A stretch of 64,000 bases of DNA from Lineus longissimus (taxonomy: Eukaryota > Nemertea > Pilidiophora > Heteronemertea > Lineidae), in contig NC_088308.1 in the NCBI RefSeq assembly GCF_910592395.1, positions 26,179,501 to 26,243,500 of the forward strand, given 5' to 3'. The stretch's first letter is position 1. Each line of letters begins with the position of its first letter. Below are positions 22,201-33,400 of this stretch, one piece after another. Position numbers and translations under genes: made by a program. The notes under the pieces are model-generated. The model was not told where the DNA came from and searched no databases. It worked only from the letters and a program-made list of their open reading frames with translations.

Positions 22201-24709
22201 AAAAGGAGGTCAAATCAAAAACCCGGAGGATATATGATGCACCTTTGCTAGAAGTACCTACCATATTTTTTTCAAAATTTCCCGACTACTATTAAGGGAG
22301 ATATTGCATATTTTCACTTTTAACGTTTGGCCCCCTGGTGGCCAAACCATGAAACGAATCGGACCGAAACTTGGTCTCCAAGGTGTCATTACATAAGGGT
22401 ACATGTGTACCAAGTTTCAACTCAATAGCTCTAACAGTTACGAAACGTGCCCTGCTAACGGACGACGGACGACGACGGACGACGACGACGACGACGACGA
22501 CGGACGACGGACGCCACGGTATGGGATAAGCTCACCTCTGCTAAGAGGTGAGCTAAAAACCAGTCACTTCATTCCAAACTCCCCTTAATCTAATTTGAAG
22601 ATGACATACCTGATTTAACCGTGACTCAAAATCTTCTAATGATACAACTGTTGATCTGAAAAAAGAAGACAAGCAAAAAATATAGTTAGACTTTAGTTTT
22701 CAGCTGACAAACATGCTATGGTACATCAGGAAAGTGTTGGGCACATCAAAGCCACAGAGAAAGTTGTCAATGGCTGCAAAATGGGCTATTCTATCTTACT
22801 TATCATTTGAGGTGGTTTTTTCTCTCAGTTTTGTGATGGCCTCTGAAGAAGGGGTTATGATGTCTGATGCAAATAAGGGTTCAAGTTTCAACATGGAAAC
22901 CAAGAAGCAATCTTTGAGGTTCAGAGGAAAGATAATCAATTTTATTTACAGTGAAAATACACAGGATGTTAGAGGTATGCTGTTAGCTTGGAATGCGGAT
23001 CAGCCCACATCCCATCACCACGCCAGCACCAAGCAGGTGAGGATGATACCATGAATGCAACTTCTGGCATCATCCATAGCTGAGAGGTCAACAGACTATA
23101 ATTCAAAATTAACAGGCCTAGTATGAAACAGCTTGTGCACATTACATGTACATGAAAGACAGGCTGCCTTGTGTACTGCTAACTGGCACTAATCCAATAA
23201 TTCATTGGACCTTGATGGGGAAGGCCTGTCTTTTTAGGACTACAGCCAATAATGAATGGCATATGCACGAATGAACAACTGTACATGTACAAAATGATGT
23301 ATGTTGAGCTTCAGCATAGAACTCCATAATTTGGAATACATGTACATGTACCAGTAGTCACTTTCATACACATACATACAAGTACTCAGTAGGGAGATCA
23401 AGAGCTGGTGCACGGAACTTTGTTATTTACAATAATGCACACCACATTCAATCATCACAGAACGATTCAGTTTACATTGCTTCCACAATATCAACCCACA
23501 GAACGATTCATTTGATGTCAAACACAATGAAATTCGACAAGAGATCTTACCTTTTCGCTCTTTCTAAGTCATCATTAGTCTGTTCCAACTCCCTGATATA
23601 TCTCTGTAATTCATCCTTAAATGCGCTGACCTGTGCTAAATTGTCTTGTAACTCTGCTGTTTGTCTATGGGTCGTTTCTGATTGGATTTCTAACTTTTCC
23701 TGAAAGGAAAAAGAAGGTGCAGTTAGGACATTTGAAGACATCTTTATACATTACATGTACTTTGGCCGTACATCATTCATGGCTGCACTCGCTTGGCCAT
23801 TTCAGGTCAGTTGAGAGGATAGAGTGGCAATAGTGGAGTTCTAAACCTACCACCTTCTGTTCACACGTCAGACACTCTTCCACTGTATCACTGCGCTCCA
23901 GTTCACGGGACCCAGTGGTAAAGACAGCCTTATTTCTACACATTGTTACGCCTGATTTTAATCCAGATTGATACTCGTGCAATGATACAATCAGTAGCGC
24001 TAGACTGATCCAGAAAGAGAATCCAAATCTCCTTACCCTTAGAGATTCTACTTCCATCTGCAGCCTAGCATTGGCAGATTGATAATCACTTTTCTGTTTT
24101 TCCAACTGTTCCAGTTGTGTTTCTAACTCTGCCTCCAATTCTCGACTGCTAAGTTGAAACTCATCCAGTTCTTCTCGAGCTTCATCCAAACTGAAAACAA
24201 TGAAATTCCACATTTTAACACAAATGAATACAAATGTATACAATATTTATGTCGATAGAAGCTTTCCATAGACTGATTTACGATTGAGAGCTTAGCACCC
24301 AGGAGATTAAGGATATATTTTTAGCTTTATTCAATTCAACACTGTATTTGTGTTTGAGAGAAATGTACATGCAAGATGAACCTATGCTTTCAGTTATCCT
24401 AGTGAAAGGAAAAAAGTGAAAGGAAAGGAGCAGATAGTAGTCATTGCCAATGACGTTCAGTGATTGTTACAATGTACACTACATGTACCCAGTAGCCAAA
24501 TCTACTTTTTAAAAGGTTCAACTCAAGCAGTCTCACTGGCCCATGTGAATTGATAGGAACCCAAAGTGATGGGCAAACACTGCTATCAAACAGCAAGGAA
24601 TTTCGGTCTGAACACACCTTGATTTGTATTCAATGGCGAGTTTCTTCCAATACTTTATCTCGTCCTCCTTGCTTGCAAATTGCTTATCGGTATCCAATTC
24701 AGAATCCAT
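10280..24709 (-). CDS. NDEL1: NudE family dynein/LIS1 adaptor (NDE1/NDEL1), complete
   Basis: NudE proteins link LIS1 to cytoplasmic dynein and act in nuclear migration, mitotic spindle and centrosome function. Coding exons in transcript order: 24709-24618, 24190-24037, 23699-23551, 22655-22610, 17898-17808, 16832-16605, 16459-16365, 13884-13790 and 10355-10280. All are GT-AG with consistent phase, giving 341 residues (human NDE1/NDEL1 about 345). The N-terminal half is the long coiled coil (residues about 10-170), with near-invariant blocks [42 protein letters not shown] and [13 protein letters not shown] Thr-Pro cluster ([13 protein letters not shown]) resembles the mitotic kinase site region. 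[20 protein letters not shown] is the conserved C-terminal block. The last exon (ends GLVKVTI) is chosen on its strong acceptor and phase, so it is less certain than the rest. The start at 24709 gives [11 protein letters not shown], aligning with the short family N-terminus. Vertebrates have two paralogues, so NDE1 versus NDEL1 is not distinguishable. It is head-to-head with MARF1. Confidence 0.94.
10356..13789 (-). other. NDEL1 intron 8
   Basis: Non-coding sequence of 3.4 kb between the last two NDEL1 coding exons. The one structure worth noting is a candidate 39-nt cassette exon at 11852-11890 (see findings). No other gene, RNA or transposon signature is recognisable to me. Confidence 0.6.
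11852..11890 (-). other. Candidate 39-nt cassette exon of NDEL1
   Basis: On the minus strand, an acceptor ending CTGTAG precedes 39 nt open in the NDEL1 frame and ends CAG before GTTCAT. Inserted between exons 8 and 9 it keeps phase and would add about 13 residues ([12 protein letters not shown] plus a junction Arg). The donor is weak, with no purine at +3, so this may be chance. Confidence 0.25.
13885..16364 (-). other. NDEL1 intron 7
   Basis: Non-coding sequence of 2.5 kb. It contains a short (GAAT)n-like stretch near 14178-14200. The open frame at 14523-14828 on the plus strand has no recognisable homology and no splice or promoter support. Nothing else can be supported. Confidence 0.55.
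17899..22609 (-). other. NDEL1 intron 4
   Basis: The largest NDEL1 intron (4.7 kb), lying inside the coiled-coil coding region. Its 5' two-thirds in transcript direction carries the ~300-bp tandem repeat described separately. A perfect CRE palindrome TGACGTCA lies near 20871. No further gene is seen. Confidence 0.55.
21550..22555. repeat. Three-unit ~300-bp tandem repeat ending in (GAC)n and a hairpin
   Basis: Three diverged tandem copies begin at 21550, 21866 and 22167 (periods 316 and 301 bp) with GGCCAATTTAC or GGCGAATTTAC. Each copy carries TTTGACCTCTGTGACCTTG (or near variants) followed by AGGTCAAAT, then AATCGGGCAAG, GGCCCCCTGGTGG, ACATGTGTACCAA and GTTACGAAACGTGCC-like blocks. After copy 3 comes a GACGAC-type microsatellite (about 22459-22513), then a perfect 10-bp stem with a 4-nt loop (GCTCACCTCT, 22530-22539; AGAGGTGAGC, 22544-22553) and a short A-rich end. 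The layout resembles non-autonomous repeats common in marine invertebrates, but I cannot assign a class. Confidence 0.75.
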
Positions 24710-27461
24710 GATGATTGTTACACGATACAATTTTGAGTCAAATAAACAACACACTGAATGATATCAACAGAAAAAAAAGAACGTCTGTCTTCAAAGACAA
24801 ATGTCACAGTCCACAGACAGAATGGCTCGAGTTCAGCTAGCCTACTTCACCAGGCTGGTCATCAATTATCAAATTCACTATTTCACAAATAAATATGTCA
24901 AGTTACCCACTGTTTCACAGACACCAATGATTTTGAAAATAACATTTGAAAGAAGACTGAATTCCTATTAAAACAATCTACTGCAATGTAAGGCTTCCAA
25001 ACTACCAACATATGAAGCCAGGGCCACTGTGACTGTCACTTTTCACTCCACTGTACATTGATGTACACAGTGTAATGATGTACGTAAAGTTGTACACCAA
25101 CCGACGAAAAATAGAACACTTGAAAATTCCTGAAAGACGACGATCTATGTCAAATGTCACGTTTGATATCAGCCGTCATGACGCACGGGTTATGTATCTT
25201 ATCAACTTCACAACTGTCGATGTCAAATGATAAGCCTTTACTGTACGATATCGATTTTATCACGACCAAAATTTCATCAAATATTGAACAAATTTGAGCG
25301 GAAGTAGTTTATCAAAATATGACCTACTTTTCTTGACGTCACGGATTATAACGCATTATATATTAACGCTGTACAAACGAATTCTGATAAAAAACTATAT
25401 AAAAGTATAACTTTGAAGCACAAAAGATTTCTACCAACAATTTATCAAACAAAAGGTGTAGTTTCTATATTGAAACGGGAATTTAATTGACTGCACTACT
25501 TTAATATTGTGGAGTAAGAATTTTGTAAATGTAATTAGGCAGTAAAGTCTCGCGCAAAGAAAAGAACATTCCGAGAAAACGTATATGAGGTCTCGTTAGG
25601 GAGTTTTTCCCAATTGTACGCGACGATGACGTGCCCCATTAACAGGACGTAACATCTATTTTAAAATGCGTTTCCAAAGTGATTGCATGAGGACAACCCA
25701 TCTGTGTTGTATATCTGATATCACTGGAAACGCCCGATTCTCCAGGTTCTGCAGGATGTTAAATCGGGCATTTTATTTCTTTACATAAATCATAAGCGTC
25801 GCATTTGCTCTAGCTCTCTGTTCACCATCCCAAATAGCAATATTGTAATTGGGCCGGACAATCACGGAAAACCCCAAATATTATACATTTCTTCCTGAAT
25901 AATTCTTACAGAGACCATTCTCCCGTGAAAGACAGTTGCTTACGCTACACAAAAAAAAAATATCAAGGGTCAACCATTGAAGTTTTGAGATATGTTGAAC
26001 TTTGCACAAATAAGCGAAAAACGCACCAACTGGCACTGGACGGCATTTCAACACGGGGCCGGCGCACATCCCAAGTTCAATGTACACCTACGTCGGCAAC
26101 AACAGTAAAATGCGTAGTTTCTTGTTAGCCGCCTATTGAGTAGCGTTCTAGGTTTTAAAAACTCCCAAAAACATGTCTTTGCCAAAACAACTGCTAAATC
26201 AACAGAGGCGTACTGTGAGAACCAAAAAATCAATGATTTTTTAGGAACTACGGTTAGTCGCTAATGAATACAAAAAAGTCCCTAATGAGACCTGAGGTGG
26301 CACTACACAGTGCGGAGGACAGTGTCAAGAGAAGCGTCAAATAGACGACCCCAAACCTCCCTGTTGATCGTATCCGTACCACGCCACTAGACTCAGCGCT
26401 CACGGACTCGGACTCGGACTCACGTACTATCGACCACCGGATCTTAGACGACCGAACTTTTCTTCACCTTCAAACATAATAACTTCGCGATTGCTTAGGC
26501 CCCAATATGTGTTGTTGTTTTCACATGCATTGTTCTCGTGGTGTACGGAAAAGTAGGCCAATACATGTATTAGTGTCTTTAAAAAAAATTCAGTTAATGG
26601 AAGTACACTTTTTTCCATTACTGTTTGCTTACTATTGCTCTATCGCCCTTTTCATGAATCAATTTTGAGCATTATGTTTACAACGTAGTTATTATTACAC
26701 GAAATATGACTCTAAAATGCCGAATACTTGCAACTATTACGTCCATCATTGAAATCTTAGTGTACTAATTGCTCGCTATAAGCTAGGTGATTGCGCCCCT
26801 AAACCAACTGACAACACTGGTCTACCTCCCCGGAACTCACACTTTAACGTGAGTTAATTGTAATCTTACGTTCTACGTACCAAAGTGGTATATCTAGGAA
26901 TACAGTTCAACTTCACTGAAAACTAATGATGTGTTGATGAGTTCAATGAATCCTTCAATTCCTTTGGTTTTCTTAGTGAACTGACGTCCGACAATGACCT
27001 GTTGACGTATACCTGCAATGCTGCATGTGCATTGCCATTTAAATGTGTAAAACAGTTATCTATTTTAGGACGAGTATTGCCACAACAATGTCAATCTGAT
27101 TACTCGTCGTTTTACTTTTAGCGGGCATGACTATGTCTTAGGACATCCAGTGACCCAGCAAAATGTAGCGACAGTACAGCCAGAAGTACCAACAACTCGC
27201 AAAACAGGATCCTTGTCTGACTGGTGACTAGACCACTTAGTTGGTCACCATCAAATTAGACCTACAAATATCTTGTTTTGACATGGGTTGAAACCAGTTC
27301 GCTCATCATCTGGAAAGAGAAAATGGCAACGTTGAATTATGTTTCAGGTACTGGTTGGGTGTGGAGGAAGGAATGTCTGGAAAGAGAAGAAGATGCAACA
27401 GGAGACGGTTGTGGCATGCATGTGATCGCTTTATTCATTTCATCGCCAAAACTTAATAACC
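24710..27461. promoter_or_regulatory. Divergent intergenic region between NDEL1 and MARF1
   Basis: A 2.75-kb space between the start codons of two head-to-head genes, expected to hold both promoters and 5' UTRs. A block of short tandem GGACTC units lies at about 26402-26421. Open frames here are short, without homology, and overlap on both strands. I cannot place a transcription start. Confidence 0.5.
27323..27347 (+). other. MARF1: Possible alternative first coding exon of MARF1
   Basis: The ATG at 27323 opens MATLNYVS and meets a donor (CAG then GTACTG) after 25 nt, leaving phase 1. That is exactly the phase exon 2 needs, so this segment could replace the 27462-27477 start exon. If both are in one transcript, this ATG is instead an upstream start out of frame with 27462. 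Confidence 0.35.
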
Positions 27462-30400
27462 ATGGCTTCCAAATCAGGTGAGGTTTGGAATGTGTCAACC
27501 ATCATGATCCTTTTGAATAATGCCAATAACTAATATTGTTTTCTTTCAAAAGATACATTAAATTTAGTAACTTGACAGTTTTGGCAGCCTTCGATCACGT
27601 TGGATCACTTAATTACAATGAGTGTGCAGCAACATGTATTGCAGTTTTTATTTTATTGAATAGAATTTAGAAAATTCAGAATAAACCTGTATAATGTACA
27701 AGCATCAGAAAAAGATCTTTTTTTTTCTATTCCAGTCTCAAATGGAAACAATGACTCTCTTCCTCCCATTGGTGTTTTCTGGGATATTGAGAACTGCAGT
27801 GTCCCCAAAGGCAAATGTGCTCTTAGTATTGCACAGGTCATCAGAGACAGATTCTTCAGAGGTTTCAGAGAAGCTGACTTCCTTTGTGTGTGTGACATCA
27901 GTAAGGAAAGTAAAGCTGTCATCGAGGAATTGAATAAAGCACAGGTACAGAAAATTTCACATTTGAATGAACATCTAGAGACGTTCTTGATGCCCGACCA
28001 TTACGCATGTAATTTGGCATTGAAAATGAAATCACATTGATACAGCAGAATGTTGTCAGAATGTCCTAATCAAACAATAATTCTTATGTTCTAGGTGACT
28101 GTCGTCCACATTAATGCAATCAGTAAGAATGCAGCTGATGACAAGCTCCGCCAGTGTCTACGAAGGTTCTCCGACACTCATAGCCCTCCTGCTACTATTC
28201 TCATGATTTCAGGTATGGACTTCAGTCAAAACTCCTCATCTAGCATTACGTGTAGCTGATAAATACTTTCTTTTGGCTTGACGTTGAAACATTTTCTAAT
28301 CTTATTCTTATGTATATGACTGAGTTGCCTTATTGAGTTGCCTTATCTCTGCAAGTGGGATTCTCAGAGTTAACCTCCCCTTCTGTCATGTCTGACATTT
28401 TGGCCAAGAATGCCTTTGTCACTTTCGCACTGATTTATGATACGTCTACAAACTTCAACTACATTTTGTACCTCCTAACACTTTCACTTTTGAACACAAC
28501 AGGTGATGTGAATTTTGCAACTGAACTGTCAGATCTTCGCCACCGTCATGGCTTCAGGATTGTGCTCATCCACAACAAGTCAGTCCCTGAGGCACTTGTG
28601 GCCTGTGCTCATGTTCATTATCTCTTTGAGGATATTGTCAAAGACGTACCGGAAAGACAGCCTCCCAAGGTATTCTTAGTTTGTATTGTACACACTAGTC
28701 TATATTGAGTTTTGTCTTCGTTTCGATGTGACATCAGAAAAACTTCATTACATGTAGCAATGTGTTCTATTCTGCATCTTATTCAAATGATGTGACACTT
28801 TGATCTAGCCCTGTCAATGTCTGGTGAAGAGAAACCTGATTGGGCAAGTCTGATGGCCTTTTTTGGGCTTACTTTTACCATGTCATGTCATTGCAGCCTT
28901 CCATTGGAAATGTAGAACTTCTTGTGACAAACCTACCTTCAAATCAAACAATAGGAGCTCTACGAACCCGCCTAAAACGATTATCTGATAACTGTGGAGG
29001 GAAGGTGATGACCATCAATGTTCATACATGCTCGGCTGCAGTCAGGTTCCCAAGCTTAGAAGTTGCTCACAGGTAGGGTTGTCTTGTTCATCATTGTTTG
29101 TGTGGCCAGGCTGATATTTTGGCTCTGTGTTGCTCTTTCAGATACAATACTGCTAGTGTTTTTTGTTGGTGTCATTTTCCCAAGAGCACAAACATTGTCA
29201 TTCCATAACTGTCACTAAAGATTTTTATTGGCACAAAATCCTGAATCCTGCATGAATAGATTTTATTATGGGCTATTTTTCATATTATTACAAATCTATT
29301 GTTGAACTTAAGTAGTGTTCAGGCCATTTTTGTTGAAATGAGATAACACAATTAGGTCTTTAACACAGCAATAATTGAAGTACGGTAATCCTTTGTTGCA
29401 AACATGCCTTGTGATTTGGTTCAGTTATGTCAGCCATGTAAATTTCATCCTTTAGGAAAGTAAATCAATTGAATGGAAACATATGTACAGCTTATGCAGA
29501 AATAGCTTTGTAGTGAAGGTTCATATTGAGCTGGAATTTGCTTTACTGTGCAAGGTTGAGCGTAGGTTGTTCTGTGTGTGATGATCTGGGCATTTAGGGG
29601 AGTTCACCATGTGGTACTGGATGTGCTTCCATTGACTCATGGGTGGGACAGTTTTGAGATTCATGGAGTTGTCAATCCATTTGGAAAATATCATTGAAGG
29701 TATTTGTCTGATGATTATGTCTTATCGGATTTGATATATCATTTCAGTTTTCTATCACAGAGAGCTTTACTGAGGGCGGAGGGAGGCGGAACTTGTCCCA
29801 GGTTAATTTTTGCCGAATCCCTCTCAAATATTTTGCTATGTGACCTGAAAATAGTTTATTTTCCAATTGGTTGGGAATGGGCAAATGCAACTTTCCGATG
29901 ACATTTTTTGTTTCCTGTACTGTGATAGTGACTGTTATGAATTTTCTTGTAGGGCCAAGAGGCGTATGGAAGGTGAAGATGTGTATGGAAGCAAAATCGG
30001 CCTAGAACTTCTCACTGAATCGAAGAGAGCTTTACTTACACCTAAGGAGAAGAAAGAGAAGCAAGGTATCTTATAACAGCCAAAAATTCTATTACCTTCA
30101 TTTGAATCCAAAAGGAAGATTTTTGAGAGCTCTTTAAGCTTTGTTTTTTGCTCATTGCATTGGCTACAATTAACCGTTTTGTATTCTCTGTTGATAAAAT
30201 GCTTTTAAACTCTCGAACACCAACTGAATCTTTTTCAGGATCTCCTGCAAAACACCAGAAAAAGTCGCCGAAACGACACAAGAAAATGAGAGACCACAAT
30301 CCACAACCTGTTCCCAGTAAGGGTGACGCAAGCACAGATTTGAATATCCCAATTTCTAGTTCTGACAATGAAACACCGTCTTCTATGACACCTGTGAATG

Positions 30401-33400
30401 CAGAAGTAGAATCTCCATCTCCTAGTCCTAGCGTCCGTCATCAGTCGCCAAGCATGGTCAGCCCGCAGAGGACTGCCCAGGTGTCTCCTTATGGGCGATC
30501 TCAGTTCACACGACCGCAGGGAGTTGGCCGAGGTTATCCCATGCCAAGTCAAGGTCAAACTCAAGGTGATGGAGTCCACAGCATGGGAGACATGGGAGAG
30601 AAGTTCCAGAAAGAAACCAGAAATGAATTTCACCTCCCACAACAATCTTATCAAGGGAATCCACTTAACCATGATCCTGGTGGCGGAGATTTTACAAATC
30701 CGCCCCCCTATAAGCAACTGAATCAACAGTACCCTGATCACCGACCAAGGAACCCAGATCTTCTTGGACACAGGAATTATGACCATCAGGGGAACCACCA
30801 GCAAGGGTATGGCAGGGGGTACAGAAGTAACACATCCTCTCCTTATGAACACCAGCACAGTTGCAGCTCAGGACCGTATAGATCAAATAACCATTCCCCG
30901 AACCCTCCCAGACCATATTCAGCTGGGGGTTACAGATCTCTCCATGGCAGCCCTGGTTCAAACGGGAACCGATCCAATCCAGATTTTCGCAGCGGCAGTC
31001 CCGGTAACCTGACCTATAATCAGAGAAACTATAGAGAGAGTTATTTCCAGCCTATCAGATCTCACGGGAGTTCACCACGTCGTATGACACCATCACCTGG
31101 TTTCGGAGCAAGAATGATGACGCCGTCTCCACACATGAATGTTGATGAGATGGGAAATGTTGGCTCATGTCTGGAGCTCATGGTCACTAATCTCGACTAC
31201 AACATCAGTGCCAGGGAATGGAAGAAGATCTTGTTTACTACGTTCCAGCAACAAGTCCAGGTAAATGGATGCGACTTTTTGTCAGGTCTGAATTTTGTAT
31301 GTCTTTATTGATACTATCAAGGAAGGTCTGTCAGACAGTAGTGACTAGCAGATAAGACTTAGAATATTGTCAGTGAGTCTTCCCTGTGAGATGAATGTAC
31401 TTCATTTATCCCTGCCTATTTTCAGGTACAAAATGTGTACATCCAAACGCAGTCAGATGGTTCTAACATGGGTGTGGTATGTGTGCCAACCATTGATGAG
31501 GCCAGGCTTGCCATCGCTCAGTTCCATCGGAAGAAGATTGGCTACCGAAGGATCCATGTGGCTCTGGTCAGGAAGGACAATGGACTGGCGTCTGCTACGA
31601 TCAGGTCAGTTGATTTTCTTCTTCACAATTTACTGAAGCCAGGATATATGGCTCTTATGGTCTGATTTAAACTATTTGAAAGTCAGAAACCATCTTGGTT
31701 AGAAGACAGCTGAACAATATACATAATTAGATATTTGTTCGTTTTCCATGTTTTTGTTTGTTTTGTGATATGGAATAACCAAAATGGGCCTGATTTTGCG
31801 TGGTTTAGTTGTCATATCAGAGCCATGAAGGTTGCTGCAGATGTCATATTATGAACATTCAAATGATTCCTTCTCTTCCCACCTCAGGATGGCTTGCCGG
31901 GCCAGGAGACGACGGTACATTTCTTATCATTGTTTGCTTGGCACCTTTCATGGTTTTGTTTTGTTAGGAGGAGGAAAGAGTAGATATGAGTAGTAGACAG
32001 TTGGATCTGATAGTCATGTTTTGACTTTATGATATCTGTCATCATGAGCTCGAAGACTGAAGACCACTAACATTTCAAGCCTTTTTCCACTCCTGCTGTT
32101 TGCAGTGATTGCTGTTAGTGTTAGACATTGGTGTTTTGGTTATCTTCACCAATTTGGCATTCATTCTTGCATCTCTTCTTGATCTTCAAGTGGTTTACTT
32201 GAATTGCTTCTTCATCAGAAAGGTCTTGTGTTTCCTGCATGGTGAATGTTGTGCTATATTACATAAGGTCATCCCTGATACCATTTCCCAACAAGTATTT
32301 CGTATCCCTGCCATGGTTTTGAGTTGACCTGGCTGACTCTGCAATATCTGTATCTGACCTTAAGAATCAAATATTGGACATTTGCTCATTGCACATCCAA
32401 GAAACGCAAATCAGACCATATCACTTTTAGGAGTTCAAAATCTGCATATTTTGTTTTTAAGCTGTAAAAGGTAACAGATCTCACTAGTAGTGGTAGGGAA
32501 ATCAAGAAATTTGACAGCTTTGGTGTGCTTTTGTTTTGTGCTCCTTTGACTTTATGTTTGCCTGTTAGAGACTGGAATTAAAAGTCTTGCTGTATCTGTT
32601 CTAGGTCTGAGGCTGTTGCTCTGCTGAAGGAAGCAACTGGACAGACTCTGCCCCTCTTCAAATTCATTGAACTTTTCGAGAAGAGGTAAGTCCCTGGCAT
32701 AACTCAAGAAGGTTATCAAATCCTATTTAGGAGCAGTTGGAACTTTCGACATGGTAATCTTTTGCCAGTTATGACAGTTCCTGGCCAGAGCAGCTGAATT
32801 TTGGTGGTCGTCTTAATTTGTTTACAGAACAAGTAGTTTAATTGTCATGGATCTCAACATTTGTAGCAAAACTAGTGAAAACAGCTTTAATTCTGTTGAT
32901 GTTGAATTCTTTTTGGTATCTGTCTTTCAGATTTCACCAGTCTGTGAGTGTATCTGAGCTGTATCAAATGAAGGATGTGATAGAGATCAGTGACATGGAG
33001 GGCTCGGGCAGAATGGTGAACCTTTTACACAGATACAGGGACAGCCCTGCTCCTCATGACTCCTCAGATATAGAGGTATGTATGAGTGGTGACTTCATAA
33101 CAAGTAAACACATAGTTGTGGTTCAAGAATGGCATTTTCATCATATCACAATAGCTGGGGAAATGAACGGGCCCATTCACTCCCAAGGGACTTAGGGTGG
33201 TTCTTCTCAGTCAGGGTCACATAGTTTGTGTTTCACTCCATATATTGTCATTGTGAGATCAAGAAGAGGTAAATGATGAAAATCTTTTCAGGTTGAGGAG
33301 ATTTTCGAGTCCCCGATCTGTTTGATCCACTGCCCTGAAGGAAGCGAGTTCTACATGACAGCCCTGGACTCGGCTGGTCTGCCTAATGTGGTGCTACAGT

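Noticed and set aside
22403-22588. Frame with a poly-Asp stretch
   Set aside because: It is the translation of the GACGAC microsatellite at the end of the tandem repeat, not a gene.
22713-23054. 113-codon plus-strand frame with a hydrophobic segment in NDEL1 intron 3
   Set aside because: No homology recognised, antisense to a real gene; probably chance.
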